DNA of 64,000 bases from Ceriagrion tenellum (GCA_963169105.1 OY720638.1:6496749-6560748), one strand, 5' to 3'; shown: positions 47,650 to 60,284, counted from the stretch's first letter. Numbers and translations: made by a program. Notes: a model not told the origin generated them from the letters alone.

Positions 47650-48838
47650 TAGTGTAGCCGCGAGACTTGAGAGGAGATCGTAGCGGAGAATTCGAGACAA
47701 GACTCGAGACCAGACTTTGACGAGACGAGACGATACCACTTCCACGAGACTCTCGAAAGTTAATCACGTTTTCCTAAAGTATTAAATATGCAATATAATT
47801 TTATTTTAACTTTGCGATAAATTAGCAAACTATTAAAATTCATTTTTGGCCGATACTACCATTTTTACATGGAACGAGCGTGACTTCTGGAGCCAAATAA
47901 GGGAGTTTTATTGGCTTACTACTATTCATTATTGCCTACGTAGGTAATAAGGAAATAGCTAGATAATATTTCCAAGGTATATATACCCCTATATATTTTT
48001 TGGTATATAGTACATACTTTTGCTGGGTACGATTTTCAAGGTACTATAGTATATTATATTTCGAGGTATTATATTTCCAAGGTATATATGGGAGGGGACA
48101 AGGCAGACAGGAGGGGATATTTCCAAGGTATATATAAAGGGACAGGGTATCTCGGGAAAATATGTTTGCAGACTGTCGACTTTTACGCTACTGCGATGGA
48201 TTGCTGGCAGATAAAAAACTACGGCTTTCACGATTCGCTGTAAAGATGCAGCTATGTCGTAAGTAATCTCCTTATTCAATATCAACCGTATTGTAAACAT
48301 ATATAGTGCCACCTATTATCGATTGAAGTTATATTTTCTTCTTCAAATTCGAAATCTTCATCATCACCGTAAATTAATAGACGCTGGTCTTCTGTAGCCT
48401 CCAGTGGCAACATTCTTAAAAGATCTTGTACTACAAAGTTAATTATACGGCCCATGCATCTAAAAATGCTGATCAGTGCTATTAACACTTGGTAGCATCT
48501 TGCTGAGTTCCTCCATGAATTCAGTATTTGCGGAGGCATTATATACGGTATCTCCTTGCAGTTGTGCTAAAGTTCAAAGATGTCTAGCTATCGATGGTGA
48601 AAAACAGGTCGAATTTATTTTATTTCGGCAAATGCAACACCGCCTTCTGCATCGTATTATAACGGTCAAGTATATACCATCTGCCTTAACTTTGTCATTT
48701 TAGGGAGTGTAACGGTGGGGTTCAATATCTTGGAAAAGTTTTGAGTAATATCATCGATTAATCGGAAAGGGAGGTAGATCAGAAAACGAGACTGAGACGA
48801 GACTGGCTGAAGTCCCGTCTCGTCTCGCGGCAACACTA
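47650..48838. mobile_element. hAT element with perfect 8-bp target duplication
   Basis: A 1189-bp element. ATTATATG lies directly outside both ends (47642-47649 and 48839-48846). The termini are TAGTGTAGCCGCGAGAC on the left and, reversed, TAGTGTTGCCGCGAGAC on the right. Both arms continue with repeated GAGAC/CGAGAC. Eight-base duplications with TAG-starting ends define hAT. A minus frame at 48282-48539 (85 codons, acidic patch GDDEDFEFEEEN) has no hAT motif that I can see, so the copy is taken as non-autonomous. Confidence 0.9.
47966..48135 (+). repeat. three copies of a 19-bp motif in the hAT interior
   Basis: ATATTTCCAAGGTATATAT occurs exactly at 47966-47984, 48071-48089 and 48117-48135, with a variant (TTTCGAGGTATTATATT) at about 48059. 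Spacing is irregular, so this is not a simple tandem array. Confidence 0.85.
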
Positions 48839-48846
48839 ATTATATG

Positions 48847-51131
48847 CTTGTATCTGGCCGTCTTCTCTCTGGATATCTATTTACGGTTGGGTATTAGCAT
48901 ATCAACGACAGATTGTGAGATGACTTCGGGATTTACCGAACATAACATTAGGGTAAAACTAAATGTGTGTAAAAGAAAAAGTAAAAGGTACTTACATGAA
49001 AATGCGCTATTAATTGGCGAGGAAAAAATATACATTTATAGTAAAAATGTTGGCATCACTCGAATGAAACACGAGAACTTCCGTGTCTCCCGTCAATATA
49101 ATAACCTTACGACAGCTAGCCAATTCAATGTAAAAAAATACGAGACTGATCGACGTCGATATGTTTTCACTTACACGAACGCGTACTCAACCAGCTTATT
49201 GCTAGCTGTTTGGACAGCTAACCATGACATCCTAAATTCTGGCACATGACCATACTTTCCTTCCCACGGATAACTCGCCATTCGATCCTTCCTCAATTCC
49301 TCACATCGCCTCTCTCTCTATTCTTATTTCGTCTAGAATTCCTATCCACTTGCTGCTTCCCCACTTTCCCATTGTTCTCCCATCTAACAATCCCCCCTTC
49401 AACGTTCCCCGTCCTTTCAATACGTCCTCCATCCATCTCCCTTATGCATCCTCCGAACTTCCACCACTCATAGCTTCCTCTCCTCTTCAATCATACCCAA
49501 TACCTCCTCGTTTCTCATTCTCGCCACCCAGCTCACCCTTTACATCCATCTCCAAACCCACGTCGAAAACACCTCAAGTCTACGTACTATCGTTTCCAAA
49601 AGTCTGAGTGCATCCACTTTTCCCCATTGTACGGTTTGTGCGGTGGGAAATATTTTGAAATCTGGCACTACTTGCGGACTGCGTCTTTTGCTGGGCTAGG
49701 TTCACTCGTCGTGAGACGACGGTGGGGAATGAGTTACAGACGGAAGGATCGACGGGGACGGAGTAAAACACGAGAGAGGAAAGCCCCATCGGAATGCACC
49801 GAAGGTTATTCGCGCTCATGCGGTTGCGACGCGACGATGGAAGACTCCGACATGTGTGATTTTCGCTCTCGGAATTCACATGTTTCCTCACGAGTGATCC
49901 ATTCTTCAACAGTGGCACGGTAGCCGCGTCGTTAAGACTGCCTCGCAAGGCGAATCTGAAACATTCCCGGGTTCGATGCTCAGTCGTTTTTTTTTGCACT
50001 CAAGTAATTTCAATATGCCTGTGACAATGAACCTCGAGTACAGCCTCTTTACATCAACGAACCCGGTGCTGTTATTATATTACAGGAGTTCAATAATGAT
50101 GCAGGACAACCTAATACGAAAGATGACTCCTTGAATCCTTATTTCTCATTAAGCCAATCTTTCACAGTGAATGAATACTTAAACGTCTCACTAGCTGAAT
50201 ATTTTGGCCTAACATTGAGTATGGCAAAATCTCGCGAGAGGTATGATTCCAATGCTCGAAACCAATATCTCTTTTTACCGCCTAAATATCAAGTCGCATT
50301 CTAGATATGACATTTTTGGTGATCCGCGAGTGAAATATATCATCGATATTTCCTGGATAGGCCTCTTTTTCAACCTCCTAGTTCTCAAAAAAGTAATATG
50401 CTGTAAAAAAAGTATTAATACTATAGAAAGAGGGTTTCTCAGCAAGTGGGTGTACGAGCGAAAGTAAATCATACGGTGCGGCCCGAAAAAAGTATCCATT
50501 TATTTATTTACCGTAGTCTTCCGACGATTATTGTTTTCTGGATGTATTATTTTAAAATATCATGGGATGCCGCATAGTTTTTCGAAAACCGGAGTCATCT
50601 CTCTCTGTTAACCCTTTCTCGGGTAATTTCTATGAGGTATGCATTTCCGGGCGGGGAAAGGATGAAAGAATTTAAAAAGGGAATTGTTAATCCTTGATTC
50701 TTTCCTGTCTTTGACACTATTTATTCATTTTACAGACCACCAGACTAGCTTCAAATGTTTATGTTTTCTTCATTTCTTCGGGTTTCAATGAGAGGATGTT
50801 ATTAGCGATGTTAAAATGATCTGTAAAATATGAAGGCGGAAATATTTACGCTGTCATAATACTGTAACTATCGAGTTTCTACCCTATATTTAATAAACAA
50901 AGAAATCCTAAAATTCGTAATCCATAAATAATACAAGTTCCTTGGTAACTTCGCGGTATTCCCCTTTCAGAGAATGTTACCATTAAATTCTCTTCATAAT
51001 CCGCAACATCTCCAAAAATTATGTACATTTCTTCTGGTACAATCGGTTGTATATAGATTTTATTTCCAAAATAAGGAATAATGAGAGTTATTTGACGGTC
51101 TTGCGTCGAGTCCGTACCATTAAATAGGATA
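48847..51131. other. intergenic stretch
   Basis: No gene recognised. 49250-49610 is pyrimidine-rich and keeps long open frames on both strands through composition alone. 49620-49920 is CpG-richer. ACGGTGCGGCCCGAAAAAAG at about 50474 could be the left terminus of the Tc1-type transposon whose transposase starts at 51201, but no matching right end was found. Confidence 0.35.
49917..49985 (+). other. tRNA-like SINE head, third type
   Basis: GCACGGTAGCCGCGTCGTTA is followed by a poor anticodon region and the B-box-like GGGTTCGATGCTC, then a T-run (TTTTTTTTT), which would stop Pol III. It has no body like the other SINEs. Either a tRNA pseudogene or a simple tRNA-derived SINE. Confidence 0.45.
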
Positions 51132-51200
51132 TTGGTAAACCATAGAATACTCCTGAATATGTTTGAAGAACGGAAAGCCAGTCTCTTTCAGACTGTCGCA

Positions 51201-51583
51201 ATGGAACGTGATCATTCTGCCGAGCTCTCTGTCGCTAGCAGAGGCAAGATTGTTGGAATTGTGGCCGCCGGGATGCAAATCTCCGAGATTGCCAGAAGAA
51301 TGGGTGTTCATCGGAACACCGTACGGAGGTGGGCGCAGCGCTCTGAAGGCGGAGACGACGTATTGAAGAGTAGGTCCCGATCGGGGAGGCCTCGATGCAC
51401 GTCATCTGCAGTTGATGAAATTGCTCAGTTCACCCTGGATAATCCTCTGTCGATTAAAGGAGCAGAAGGCACTCATGTTCATTTGGGCCTGCAATGCAGT
51501 TATTCAACTGTCAGGCGACGCCTCCACGAAGCAGGACTTGGGCAACGTGATCCTGCACGTAAACCAACGTTGACTGAAGACCA
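51201..51583 (+). pseudogene. Tc1-like transposase, N-terminal fragment
   Basis: From the second methionine (51201) the frame reads MERDHSAELSVASRGKIVGI, then AGMQISEIARRMGVHRNTVR, RWAQRSEGG, SRSRSGRPRCTSSAVDEI, SYSTVRRRLHEAGL. This is the paired helix-turn-helix DNA-binding region of Tc1 transposases with the GRP(R/K) linker between the two modules. The start at 51132 adds 23 residues that are not family-like. The frame stops where a SINE begins (51584). No DDE domain follows on the other side of the SINE, so the 3' part was probably lost before or with the insertion. Confidence 0.8.
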
Positions 51584-51672
51584 TTTTTTTTTTTAAAGAT
51601 TTTACCCAGGCGGGACTCGAACCCGCGACCCTCGGGTTGGCAGGCGAGGACTTTACCCCCGCCACCAGGGCC
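51584..51672 (-). mobile_element. short SINE copy at the end of a Tc1 fragment
   Basis: Minus strand: head GGCCCTGGTGGCGGGGGTAA, the tRNA-like region with B-box GGGTTCGAGTCCCGCC, then almost at once TCTTTAAAA and a poly-A run (poly-T at 51584-51594 on the plus strand). It lacks the 100-bp body of the other copies. GAAGACCA (51576-51583) and GAAGACAA (51674-51681) are a probable target duplication. Confidence 0.8.
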
Positions 51673-52189
51673 AGAAGACAAGTAAATCTCTACAAAATAA
51701 TTTATGATATTGACACTAAAAATTAGTAAAAGCCAAGGATCGCACGTTTAATAGCAAATGCACGAAAGACGTTAAAAGATCAACAAATAAAGGAAGGAAT
51801 GTAAATAAAAGAAATACGTGGATGTATTAGTCATGTTTAAGAAAAAGTAGGGGAACAAGAGAAGCTATTTTGACCATCATTCTCCTCAAAGAAAATTTCA
51901 AAGGATCAATTGACTTCGTTTGCCACAGCAGAGCCTAGAGAAGCCACTTCATTGAGGAATAAAATAAAATGCTACACATTCTAAAGGCAGAGGGGCGATT
52001 GACAAAGGCAGGGGAGTCATCTGCGGCCAGTATAACCAGGAGGCAGTGATCAAGACCCGTTTTTCGTGAAGGAATTGTGCACACCAACTCCCTTGATACA
52101 CCATGTCTACATCAAGAAATTGGCAATGAAGCCAAAGAGAAGGGTTCCGGCATGCGTAGACACAGAAAAAGAAGCATCATGCGGCATCT

Positions 52190-52390
52190 TTCCGATGACT
52201 AGTCCGCGGTAGCAGATACAGAAGGAGATCTTAAGAAGACGCTGTATAACTTAAAATTCCTAAAGAAGTGCACCCAACAGATAATGCAGACCTATGACTG
52301 TGACAAAGGAGAGACAAAAATCAAACGGGGAATCAAAAGCTGGAAGTAGTGAATGAATTTAGCTACTTGGGAACGCTACTGTTGTAACGC
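52190..52390 (+). pseudogene. non-LTR reverse transcriptase fragment (RTE-like)
   Basis: The plus strand reads DD*SAVVADTEGDLKKTLYNL, KFLKKCTQQIMQTYDCDKGE, TKI, then after a frameshift QKLEVVNEFSYLGTLL. This is the segment after the catalytic YADD (VL.AD.E.DLQ..L) through to the EV..F.YLG block. The upstream 52000-52190 is too decayed to read. The EFSYLG pattern points to RTE or a related clade. Confidence 0.65.
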
Positions 52391-55300
52391 TACTTCCGTA
52401 ACGTTACAAACTCAGAAATAACAAGTTTACGGGAATATTTTTCGTTTTTCTGATTAATTTCTCCCGATGAAGTTCTCAAATAAAAGTGATAAAATAGCGC
52501 ATTAGAGGGAAAATATACAATATCAGCAACAATTATGAGGTCACAAATTACTCTCGAAAGGCATTAGAATCTATCTACTGACCTGGACCCTCCCCCCCGG
52601 TGATAGCTGCCCCACCAACCAATTTGCACTAACTACGCCCATAGCCGGAGGATAAATGATTATCCAGAAGAAAACCTCGAGGAGGAAAATAAGGCGATAG
52701 CTACCAAAAGATTCAATGAATATTGCAACGATTTCGGGAAATGGCCAGCCCTTTCCTATGGAAATTCTACTAAGCACAGAGGAATGGTAAGGCGTTTCCA
52801 AAGTGCACATACTTGGTGGAAGGTGTCCGAGCATGAAATAATGGCGTAGAGTTGAAATAGAAGACAACAAGCCTTTAAGTTTTGAACAAAAAATGTTGGT
52901 GTACCATCTTCACCTCACTTCGCGGGGCTAAAGTAGTACAAAAATTTTTCCTGAGCCTATAGAGGTTGGATTGCTATAATTCAAACACGAAAGGATTTGT
53001 TGGTAGATTCATTTTCCTCGGCGAAAATTTCATCGAAGAGACAAGATAAATGAATATAAGGGACTTAAAAAATCCTACATAACAGTACTGGCCTCACCGC
53101 GGTTTGATGCGTCTTGTTCGTCGCTTTACTCAGTCAATCGATGTTCCGAGCTGAAAAAATGTAATCATATCAGTTTCCAACGTTCGATTAATACCGTGGT
53201 TATATGGCTCTATATGTAATATATCGAAACATGGGGGTTCATTTTTGCGTGTGCAGTATGGCGTAGTGCAGTGCATTGGGATACCAGCAAAGAAAAAAAG
53301 TAAATTTAAACAGACATTATTACAGAAGGAAACCTAAAGAATTACGTTTCCTAAGTACGTTTCCGCATGGGCTTTATTTAATCGGTTAAGAATAAGAATC
53401 TGAGAAGGTTTTGGTGATTTACATGAGCTAACTTTCGTGGAAATGAGTGCTTGAAAGTGAGTCGTAACGTATTGGGAGAATTGGACTTCCAAACCGCTAA
53501 CCTTTTAAATTATCTTTCAAGTCAAAGGAGATTGATAGTATTTGAACATTTGATGTAATTAGGTATTTTCCACGTAATGCAATCATTTGATATTCTGATT
53601 CTGTTACTGCAACTTATTTTATCGATTAACAGTTTCCTCATTAAATGGTATTAACTTCGTTTTTAAAAGCTAAAGGAAGTTGAAGGTTACGAATGTTCCC
53701 GAGCACGCTCCGTAAACAACCGAATGACCTGTGACGTCATTTTCGGTGTTTCCATGCAGACCCAAACCTTTTCTCATACTTATGGTGGAATCAAGCGTGA
53801 TTCCTTTTGGATATTTTCTGTTATTTGATGCGCCTTTGGAATGGCATATTTTAATTCTAATCTAACATTGAAGAATATTCAAATTGTAAGCTATTGAGAA
53901 TGTTTATTTAAATTTAATGCAATTGTTGACAATTATAACGAACTTCCGAGGGCTCAATTTACTGTGAGTATAGCTTAAAATACGAAGGCAAAGTAATACA
54001 AATACATATGAGACGTCATTACAGTAGTCGTTAGAGAGTGAAATGAAAAAATTCAAGACAAGAATTCGGACACAATTTGGTTTACTTACATACAACAATG
54101 TTCTGCCCTACAGTTACAGGAAAGTTTCATGTGTCCGTAATTAGGAAGCCAACCTACTTAAATTGTGGATAACAGTACCCGAAGTGATATGCACCAAAAA
54201 TAATAAACAACATAAAATGAGGTCTCAACAGATTGTGTACTTAAATTTTATGGACTTCTGCTCCACAAATTTCAGCGTCATTAAATCGGTCATCCTTCTT
54301 CATAAAAACGCTACCATACAAATATCCACTTTGGGTAAATCATCTGATGCGGTTTTAGTAAAGCCACTGTACGCCATGTTTGTTGTTTACTATCACATGT
54401 CTTCTTAAAATACGATCTCTTCATCAGTTGTACAGAAAATGACGCCACACCAATCAGATTTCGTTTCGCTGTCACGTGAAAAAATATGAAATTCGGACTA
54501 TTTTAATCTTAAATATCACCGTAATTTTGAACGAATTTAAAAAATATTTTCACTCTCTCAGTTTGTAAGAGTGAAAGTAGCGTATTAAGATCTGTATTCT
54601 TACAATTCAAATTTTGGAAAATACTCAGTTGCTCCTTGGTAATGTACACCATGGACACTTCATCGTTGATCGCAACGTTTATCATATTCCACCTAAATCA
54701 ACCGTGACCAGCAGAACCTCCGAAGAATACGGTAACCATTAACAGCAAAATAAATTCTTGGTTATAATACATGGACTCCTTCTATGTCAATTTATTGCTT
54801 GGATTTCTTTTACGGTCAGAGAAGAGTTGAAATATTTTCTGCTATACATTTTTAATCTTCCTCCAAGGACCTAAAATTTATCATGCATGCAGGATTTCTA
54901 GTGAAGTGTGACCATGCGTGTAAAGATGCGATTGATGGTTGACCCTAGATTCAATCAGTGATCATACCGGACTAAGAATCAATTTGGTATCTTATCATAC
55001 GTGAATACTACATTGGACTGAATTCGGCAGCGGTGGACATAAATCCTTCGTTACTTTTCGTGAAAATAGTCGGGAAAATGGAATGTTACGCACAGGGGAT
55101 ATTTTGTCATATCATCTTGAAGAAAGAAGGCAGAGTTGACTGATCATGATAAACTTGTAAAAGGTAGTCTTTTTCCTTTATCCATGCGATTAAATGATGA
55201 AATCCATAGAAAATCCACATTTTTAGTGAAATCGATGAATGAAAACCGACTATTACCAGTGGAGCATAATTAATTTGACATTTTGGAATCAGAATTGAAG

Positions 55301-57142
55301 GCCGAATCAGAATAATGAATACGCATGACCTAGATACGTCTCCTTGTTTTAAGTAATGAAATGTAATTCAATAGATAAGTGTTGTGTCTTTGAGACCTGT
55401 ACCTCATTTATTAACTTCTCTTTGGAAGGCTTTATTAGACCTTTACGTGTTGTGGCTGACTCCATCATAAGAAGTATTCGTTGCTGTCTTTCCAAACTTC
55501 TTGGTTTCTCCCTATCCTTCGTGTTAGTGTAAGGCATACGATATTTCGGTGACTTTAAGCAGATGCGTGTGTATAGTGATATATTTCAGCGAGGGCTTGA
55601 GTGTCTCAGTATATTACTGTGTACTTTAAAATTATTCCTGTGGACGTTGAAATAAATGCTAACCAATGATCTGTGGCGAATAACGATTATTTCAATCAAT
55701 AAAAATCGTAACAGCCGAAAATACCTTTCTTGTCGAATAGGCTGAGTTTATTGTAGGGTGCTCTAGGGCAACTCTTAGTTTTCGAAATGCATCAAATGTC
55801 GCGAATCAACGGCTAAGAATCAATGCTTTCAATCGAACATGTTCAAATGTCATGCTAAACTGCAGTTCATATGCGTTCTAGGCCTACTCGGTCAGACTTT
55901 CGCAACAACAAGTATAGTAGCAGAATACATCATAGGAATTTGTGAAAAACTGAGGCAGACCAGGGATTGAAACAAACATTGTACGACACCTAGTTGCATA
56001 ACGGCCATGAAATGCAGTTCACCGGTGCCGCAGACATTGTCAGTAGGTTGTTAGTTTCAATAGGCATTGAAGCAGACGACATTAAGGGCATTAATTATTT
56101 TCATTATTACATCGAATCGCGATTAAATGAGGGAGGGAAATGGATATAATTGTAACGCTTGAAGTTTTAACGAAATTCCTAAGTCCAGTTCACAAGATAT
56201 TAGGTCTCCTTGGCCCCGGGTTCGATTAAAATTGTATCACTCTAATACATGGAGTAAAAGGGAAGAAGTCATTGTTTTCGTACCCACAACATGGCTAAAT
56301 GTGCAAGGCTGCTGGCTTCACTTTTTTCACGTGAGGCTACTCCTGTGGGGCCGCCCTCTCCAATCCTACCCTCTCCAAGCGCGCCCACACCCAACAATAA
56401 ACTGACGGCCACTCGGGAGGCCGTTGCGGGGCTTCCGCCTCCCACCAATATTTCCATATGGCGAGCCTAGAAGCCAAATTATTTTCGTAATGGGATGAAA
56501 ATCGAACAAGTGACACGGATAGCGAGTCAAAAGACCTGGAAAGTCCCGAAGGGGAACCGTAGTTGGTTCAATTCACTCGGGGAAGGAAAAGGAAGGAAGA
56601 AATACGGTAACAATTCCGCATTCTTGAAGGTATATTCATTTTCAGAACTACAAAATAACTCGAAGTGGCCATACAGCGCTCGACCCGACTAGTTGGACTA
56701 TGGCTCTCGAAACAAACTCGTAAGTCTTTTCCAAGTATCGCCAGTCAGATTTTTCATTAACACTCAAGTTTGTTCGGCTTAGTTGTGGTCCGCCTCAGTT
56801 AACATCGTCTCACGGCCATAGTCTCCAGGAACCAGCCAGCAATCAAATGAGTGGCTCGACGGATAATGTGGCTTGCCCTAGCAAGTTACTTCAATGGGAG
56901 GAAAATCAGGTGTTCTGCACGAGAGATTCGCGACGGGTGGTTGAAGGCAGGAGTGATTCGCGACGACTCGGTACCACCAGACGAAACACTTCCCACGACC
57001 ATATCATTCCTTGTCAGGTGTCGGGTAAGCCGCGGATACGGGTCGTTTTCTTCGCGGAGGAATGCCGCCCGTCCCGGACAAACGCCGCCGACCAGAGGGG
57101 TCCGTCTGTATCTCCAAAACGATCGTTACGGGAGCGTCTTCG
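52391..57142. other. intergenic stretch
   Basis: No gene, RNA or element could be supported. Possible signals noted: GTGACGTCATTTTC at 53732, the same 14-mer as at 45200; a B-box remnant GGGTTCGATTAAA at about 56218; CpG-rich DNA at 56320-57140, where overlapping plus frames (56847-57315) are open. The last of these lies next to Penelope sequence and may be its tail. Confidence 0.4.
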
Positions 57143-57950
57143 TCAGGATGGACGTCCCACAGACTGCCTTGGAATTACGAAGCCGATCGGTGTACCGGCG
57201 AGCTCCAGTCGGTGGATCCTATCGACACGCAAACGCTGTCGGTAACGTGGGGAATTTGTCGGTCTGCTTGAGACGTACCAAAGCAAATGGATTACGTACT
57301 TGGGATTTTGTCTGAAATCGGTTAATTTGATGCTAGTAATAGCAACATAGTTGATTCGAAGGTTTCTGCGGGGTTTGATTCGAAGCGGAGCAGCTTTCGG
57401 GCGTTCTTCTGCGTGATGTCCATGATTAACAACTGTTACTCCAGCCAATTTGCTAGCGTCTTGAGGTCTGAAGCGGCGATGCGTTGATCTGGTCCGTTTA
57501 ATATAGACAGGTCTGATTGGTGGGAATTTCTCTAATTGGCGCATTATTGGCTTCCAGTATTTCTCTTTTAAAGATCCTCTTCCAGGCGTTAGGGAGGTCG
57601 TAACAGTCCTCCCGGTTGAAGTTTTTGGGATGCATTGAGTTTTCAATGGCTTACCGGATTAATCTGGGGTAGTAGTGGTTTTCCTTAGATCCTCCTCCTC
57701 GGATTCCTTTCCTTAGTCCTCGGATTCCCGAAGTACATCTTGTGGCCGGTTTCTGCCCAAACGTGTCGGCGAAGTCGGAGAGTCGGAACTGCTAATTCTC
57801 CGTAGCTCGTTCGTGCTCTCTTATCCTGGATTTTACAGATTCTCCTATCTACCCAATGTAGGATTTTCCGCAAGAGAATTCCAGTTGGTACACACCATCA
57901 AAGAGTGCGTGCGGGAGTTCTGTCCGAAGGCTTAGGCAGGAGGTTTCAAG
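57143..57950 (-). pseudogene. Penelope-like element, endonuclease and 3' part
   Basis: Minus strand from about 57950: RLETSCLSLRTELPHALFDG, VYQLEFSCGKSYIG, a stop, IGESVKSRIREHERATEN, then in another frame AETGHKMYFGNPR. This is the GIY-YIG nuclease with a zinc-finger-like CG link (GVYxLxCSCGKxYIGETGR..K.RI.EH). Downstream, 57646-57143 stays open for 167 codons (WKPIMRQLEKFPPIRPVYIK and onward) and probably covers the C-terminal extension or tail. Stops and frame changes show decay. Confidence 0.75.
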
Positions 57951-57976
57951 TCTTTCTGCAGCAGTTGAGCCCTATT

Positions 57977-58090
57977 CATGGAGTATTTTGAACAGAAGGC
58001 ACTCAGCAACTCCACCAAGAAGCCTTACCTTTGGCTACGTTATGAAAATGAAACGTTCGTTATCTGGCCCCAGGTGGTTAGAGAGAAATA
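57977..58090 (+). pseudogene. Penelope-like reverse transcriptase fragment, opposite strand
   Basis: The plus strand reads MEYFEQKALSNSTKKPYLWL, RYENETFVIWPQVVRE. This is the Penelope RT around the catalytic motif: ME.FE..AL......P..W.RYVDDTFVIWPHG. The catalytic YVDD has become YENE, so it is inactive. It starts about 30 bp from the end of the minus-strand endonuclease part, giving a head-to-head inverted arrangement. Confidence 0.65.
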
Positions 58091-59099
58091 TCATTTCACC
58101 TAGAATTCAATGAATTTGGTCTCATGTTAAAGAGAAATATCTTTCTCTTCCAGAGATAGCCAAATATCAGCCCCTTACCTGACTACTTTCCGAGATTTTT
58201 GACGACAAATATCAGCCCATTTACGTGGGAGAGGGTACGTGTATGCACTCCAGAGAGACCTCATTAAAAAAATGCACTTCAATCAAGTCGTCACAGCAGT
58301 AAATTGTCAAAATCGCAAACAACTTTCCGCTGCAAAGGAGTTTAAAACGTAACGCTAGAAACAATGAGACTAGTTAAAGACTTATGGACGTAATTTTATT
58401 TAATTACTTATAATTTGTCATGTAAAAGTATATTATTTGACCATTCGTAATGCAATATTTAATTCATTCGACCTACAACTGCTGAAATTAAAACGTATAA
58501 TTTGAATACGGTCTCTATAGTGACTAGGGAACTTTTTCGCACAAACTACCATTGGGTCCGCACAACTTAACTTCAACAATCCGACGGATTTCCAGAACCC
58601 GCTGCGCGGAGCCGGGCTGCCACGCGAGATCAAAAATCGGATTCAATTTTGGCGTCGCAAACATTTTTCCAATACTTTTTCAGAATAAAGTTAAAATATG
58701 TCAACTTAATAGTCTGATGAAGGATCTCAGTGTACATATTTCTTAAACCAATGATGATGACTACTTTATGTAAAATTTTCCCTGAACAAAGCGTCCGCCA
58801 TTTTGTGACGTAATTGCGCACAAATAACGACAAAATTCTCTGAAACTTACGCAAAGTACAGGTAAAGAACCATGTTGACAGGTGGTAACGTTTATCATTT
58901 CACAAAATTCCTTCTACTTCTACACAATCTACGTAACTTGTAAGATTTTGAAAGAAAAGTGAAAATGGGCGTTTTCATTTTTGTCTCTCTGTAACTACGT
59001 AACGGCTTTGATCCAAGGCAAATGGCTTACCATTCCATAATAAGCAATTGATAGTGGGTATGCGTGTCAAGTTTCAAGTTTTTACCTCAAAAAAAGCCA
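58091..59099. other. intergenic stretch
   Basis: No supported gene. 58540-58640 is CpG-richer (CGCTGCGCGGAGCCGGGC). Otherwise AT-rich. Confidence 0.4.
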
Positions 59100-59520
59100 T
59101 TTTGGACTTTGGTCCTGTTTTTTTTTCGATTTCCAACCACTGTACGACGTGATGTTTGCGGCAAGGTTATGAAAGCTTCCGCGGATTGGTCTTGATGGTT
59201 TCCGGAACAACTTCCGCGTTGTGTCATTTTTATGAAGACAGTTTCGCGAGCATTTCGCGAGCTTCTTCAGGTCTGAAGTGCTCACGATGCATTTTGGCCG
59301 CAATACATAGCACGGCGGAGGGTCAAGCGCGATTTTTTTCTCGCCTTTCTTTCAGTTTTTTCTTACGTTTATTTTCAAGACTCGCTTCCAATTGGAGGAT
59401 AGCGTGTGACCATCTTCTCTATTGACATTATTCGGTGCTTTGGATACTTCAATTGTCTTCCTAATTAATCTGGGGAAGTACCGTGTCTCCTTCGCGATAA
59501 TTTCGCCTCCTCCAAATGTT
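59100..59520 (-). pseudogene. Penelope-like element, 3' end of the coding region
   Basis: Minus strand from about 59497: IIAKETRYFPRLIRKTIEVS, KAPNNVNREDGHTLSSNWKR. This matches the part after the GIY-YIG core of Penelope elements (R.REAIEI.K...N.NREDG..L...W). Downstream, partly open frames (for example AAKMHREHFRPEEAREMLAK) run to about 59100. The GIY-YIG core itself is replaced above 59500 by two palindromes. Confidence 0.65.
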
Positions 59521-59578
59521 GGAGGAGGTCATGTTATGTGATGGCCCGCTCCATTTGTGCTCCGCGGAGCACATATGG
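59506..59578. repeat. two adjacent palindromes
   Basis: First, CCTCCTCCAA / TTGGAGGAGG with a 3-bp loop (59506-59528). Second, TGTGCTCCGCGGAGCACA, perfect over 18 bp (59556-59573) and extended to 28 bp (59551-59578) with one mismatched pair. They mark the upstream junction of the Penelope fragment. Confidence 0.85.
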
Positions 59579-60284
59579 AGCAAAAAGATCGCGAAGAAGA
59601 CACGGCAATAGATTGAGTTCGATGTTTACGGAGAAAATCGAAGGTTGTCGTTTTCCATAAAATTTATACAAATTCATGCCGTGGAAGATTGAATTAATCA
59701 TGTGGAAACTTCGAAAATAACGAGCAACACAACAATCGATGGACTGCGACCGTGCAGAGTTTCAACGTTCGGATTTACACATAACATACTCGGAATTTCG
59801 GCCAGATTTCTCCGATTTCACCCCCTGTGCTGCGGTCGCGTCGCCCACGTGAATGGACGACTCCGCTCCTTTCCGAGCCACGTCGCGTTACGTCCTTCCA
59901 AAGTGAGTTCAACAGCCATTCACTGCCCATGAAAGTGGTCCAGCAGAACAAGGCATTTCCCTCCACACCGACCGACCGACATAACCTCATCCTGCTATGC
60001 AAACGGTTTTCCCGCCGATAACTCTCGGAATCTGCTCGCGAGGTAAGCCCCCCCCCCCCCCAAACCCCTGGAAGATGAGACGTGAGTAGGGGCGCGAGGA
60101 GCCACAGGTGACCACATTTCCCATCGCCGCTTTCTGACTCTGGTATGACCGTTTCAAGTCGTCGGCGACCCTCCCTTCCCAGAGGAAGAAAACAATGCGT
60201 CCGCGTCTTCACCGAGTCACCCGCGAAGAGAGCGCGCGTCCCCGCGGAGAGCTACCCCCCCCCCCGCCGCCTCCCACCCTTCTA

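Noticed and set aside
49246..49607. Pro/Ser/Phe-rich frames on the plus strand
   Set aside because: They follow from a pyrimidine-rich tract; no motif or splice context.
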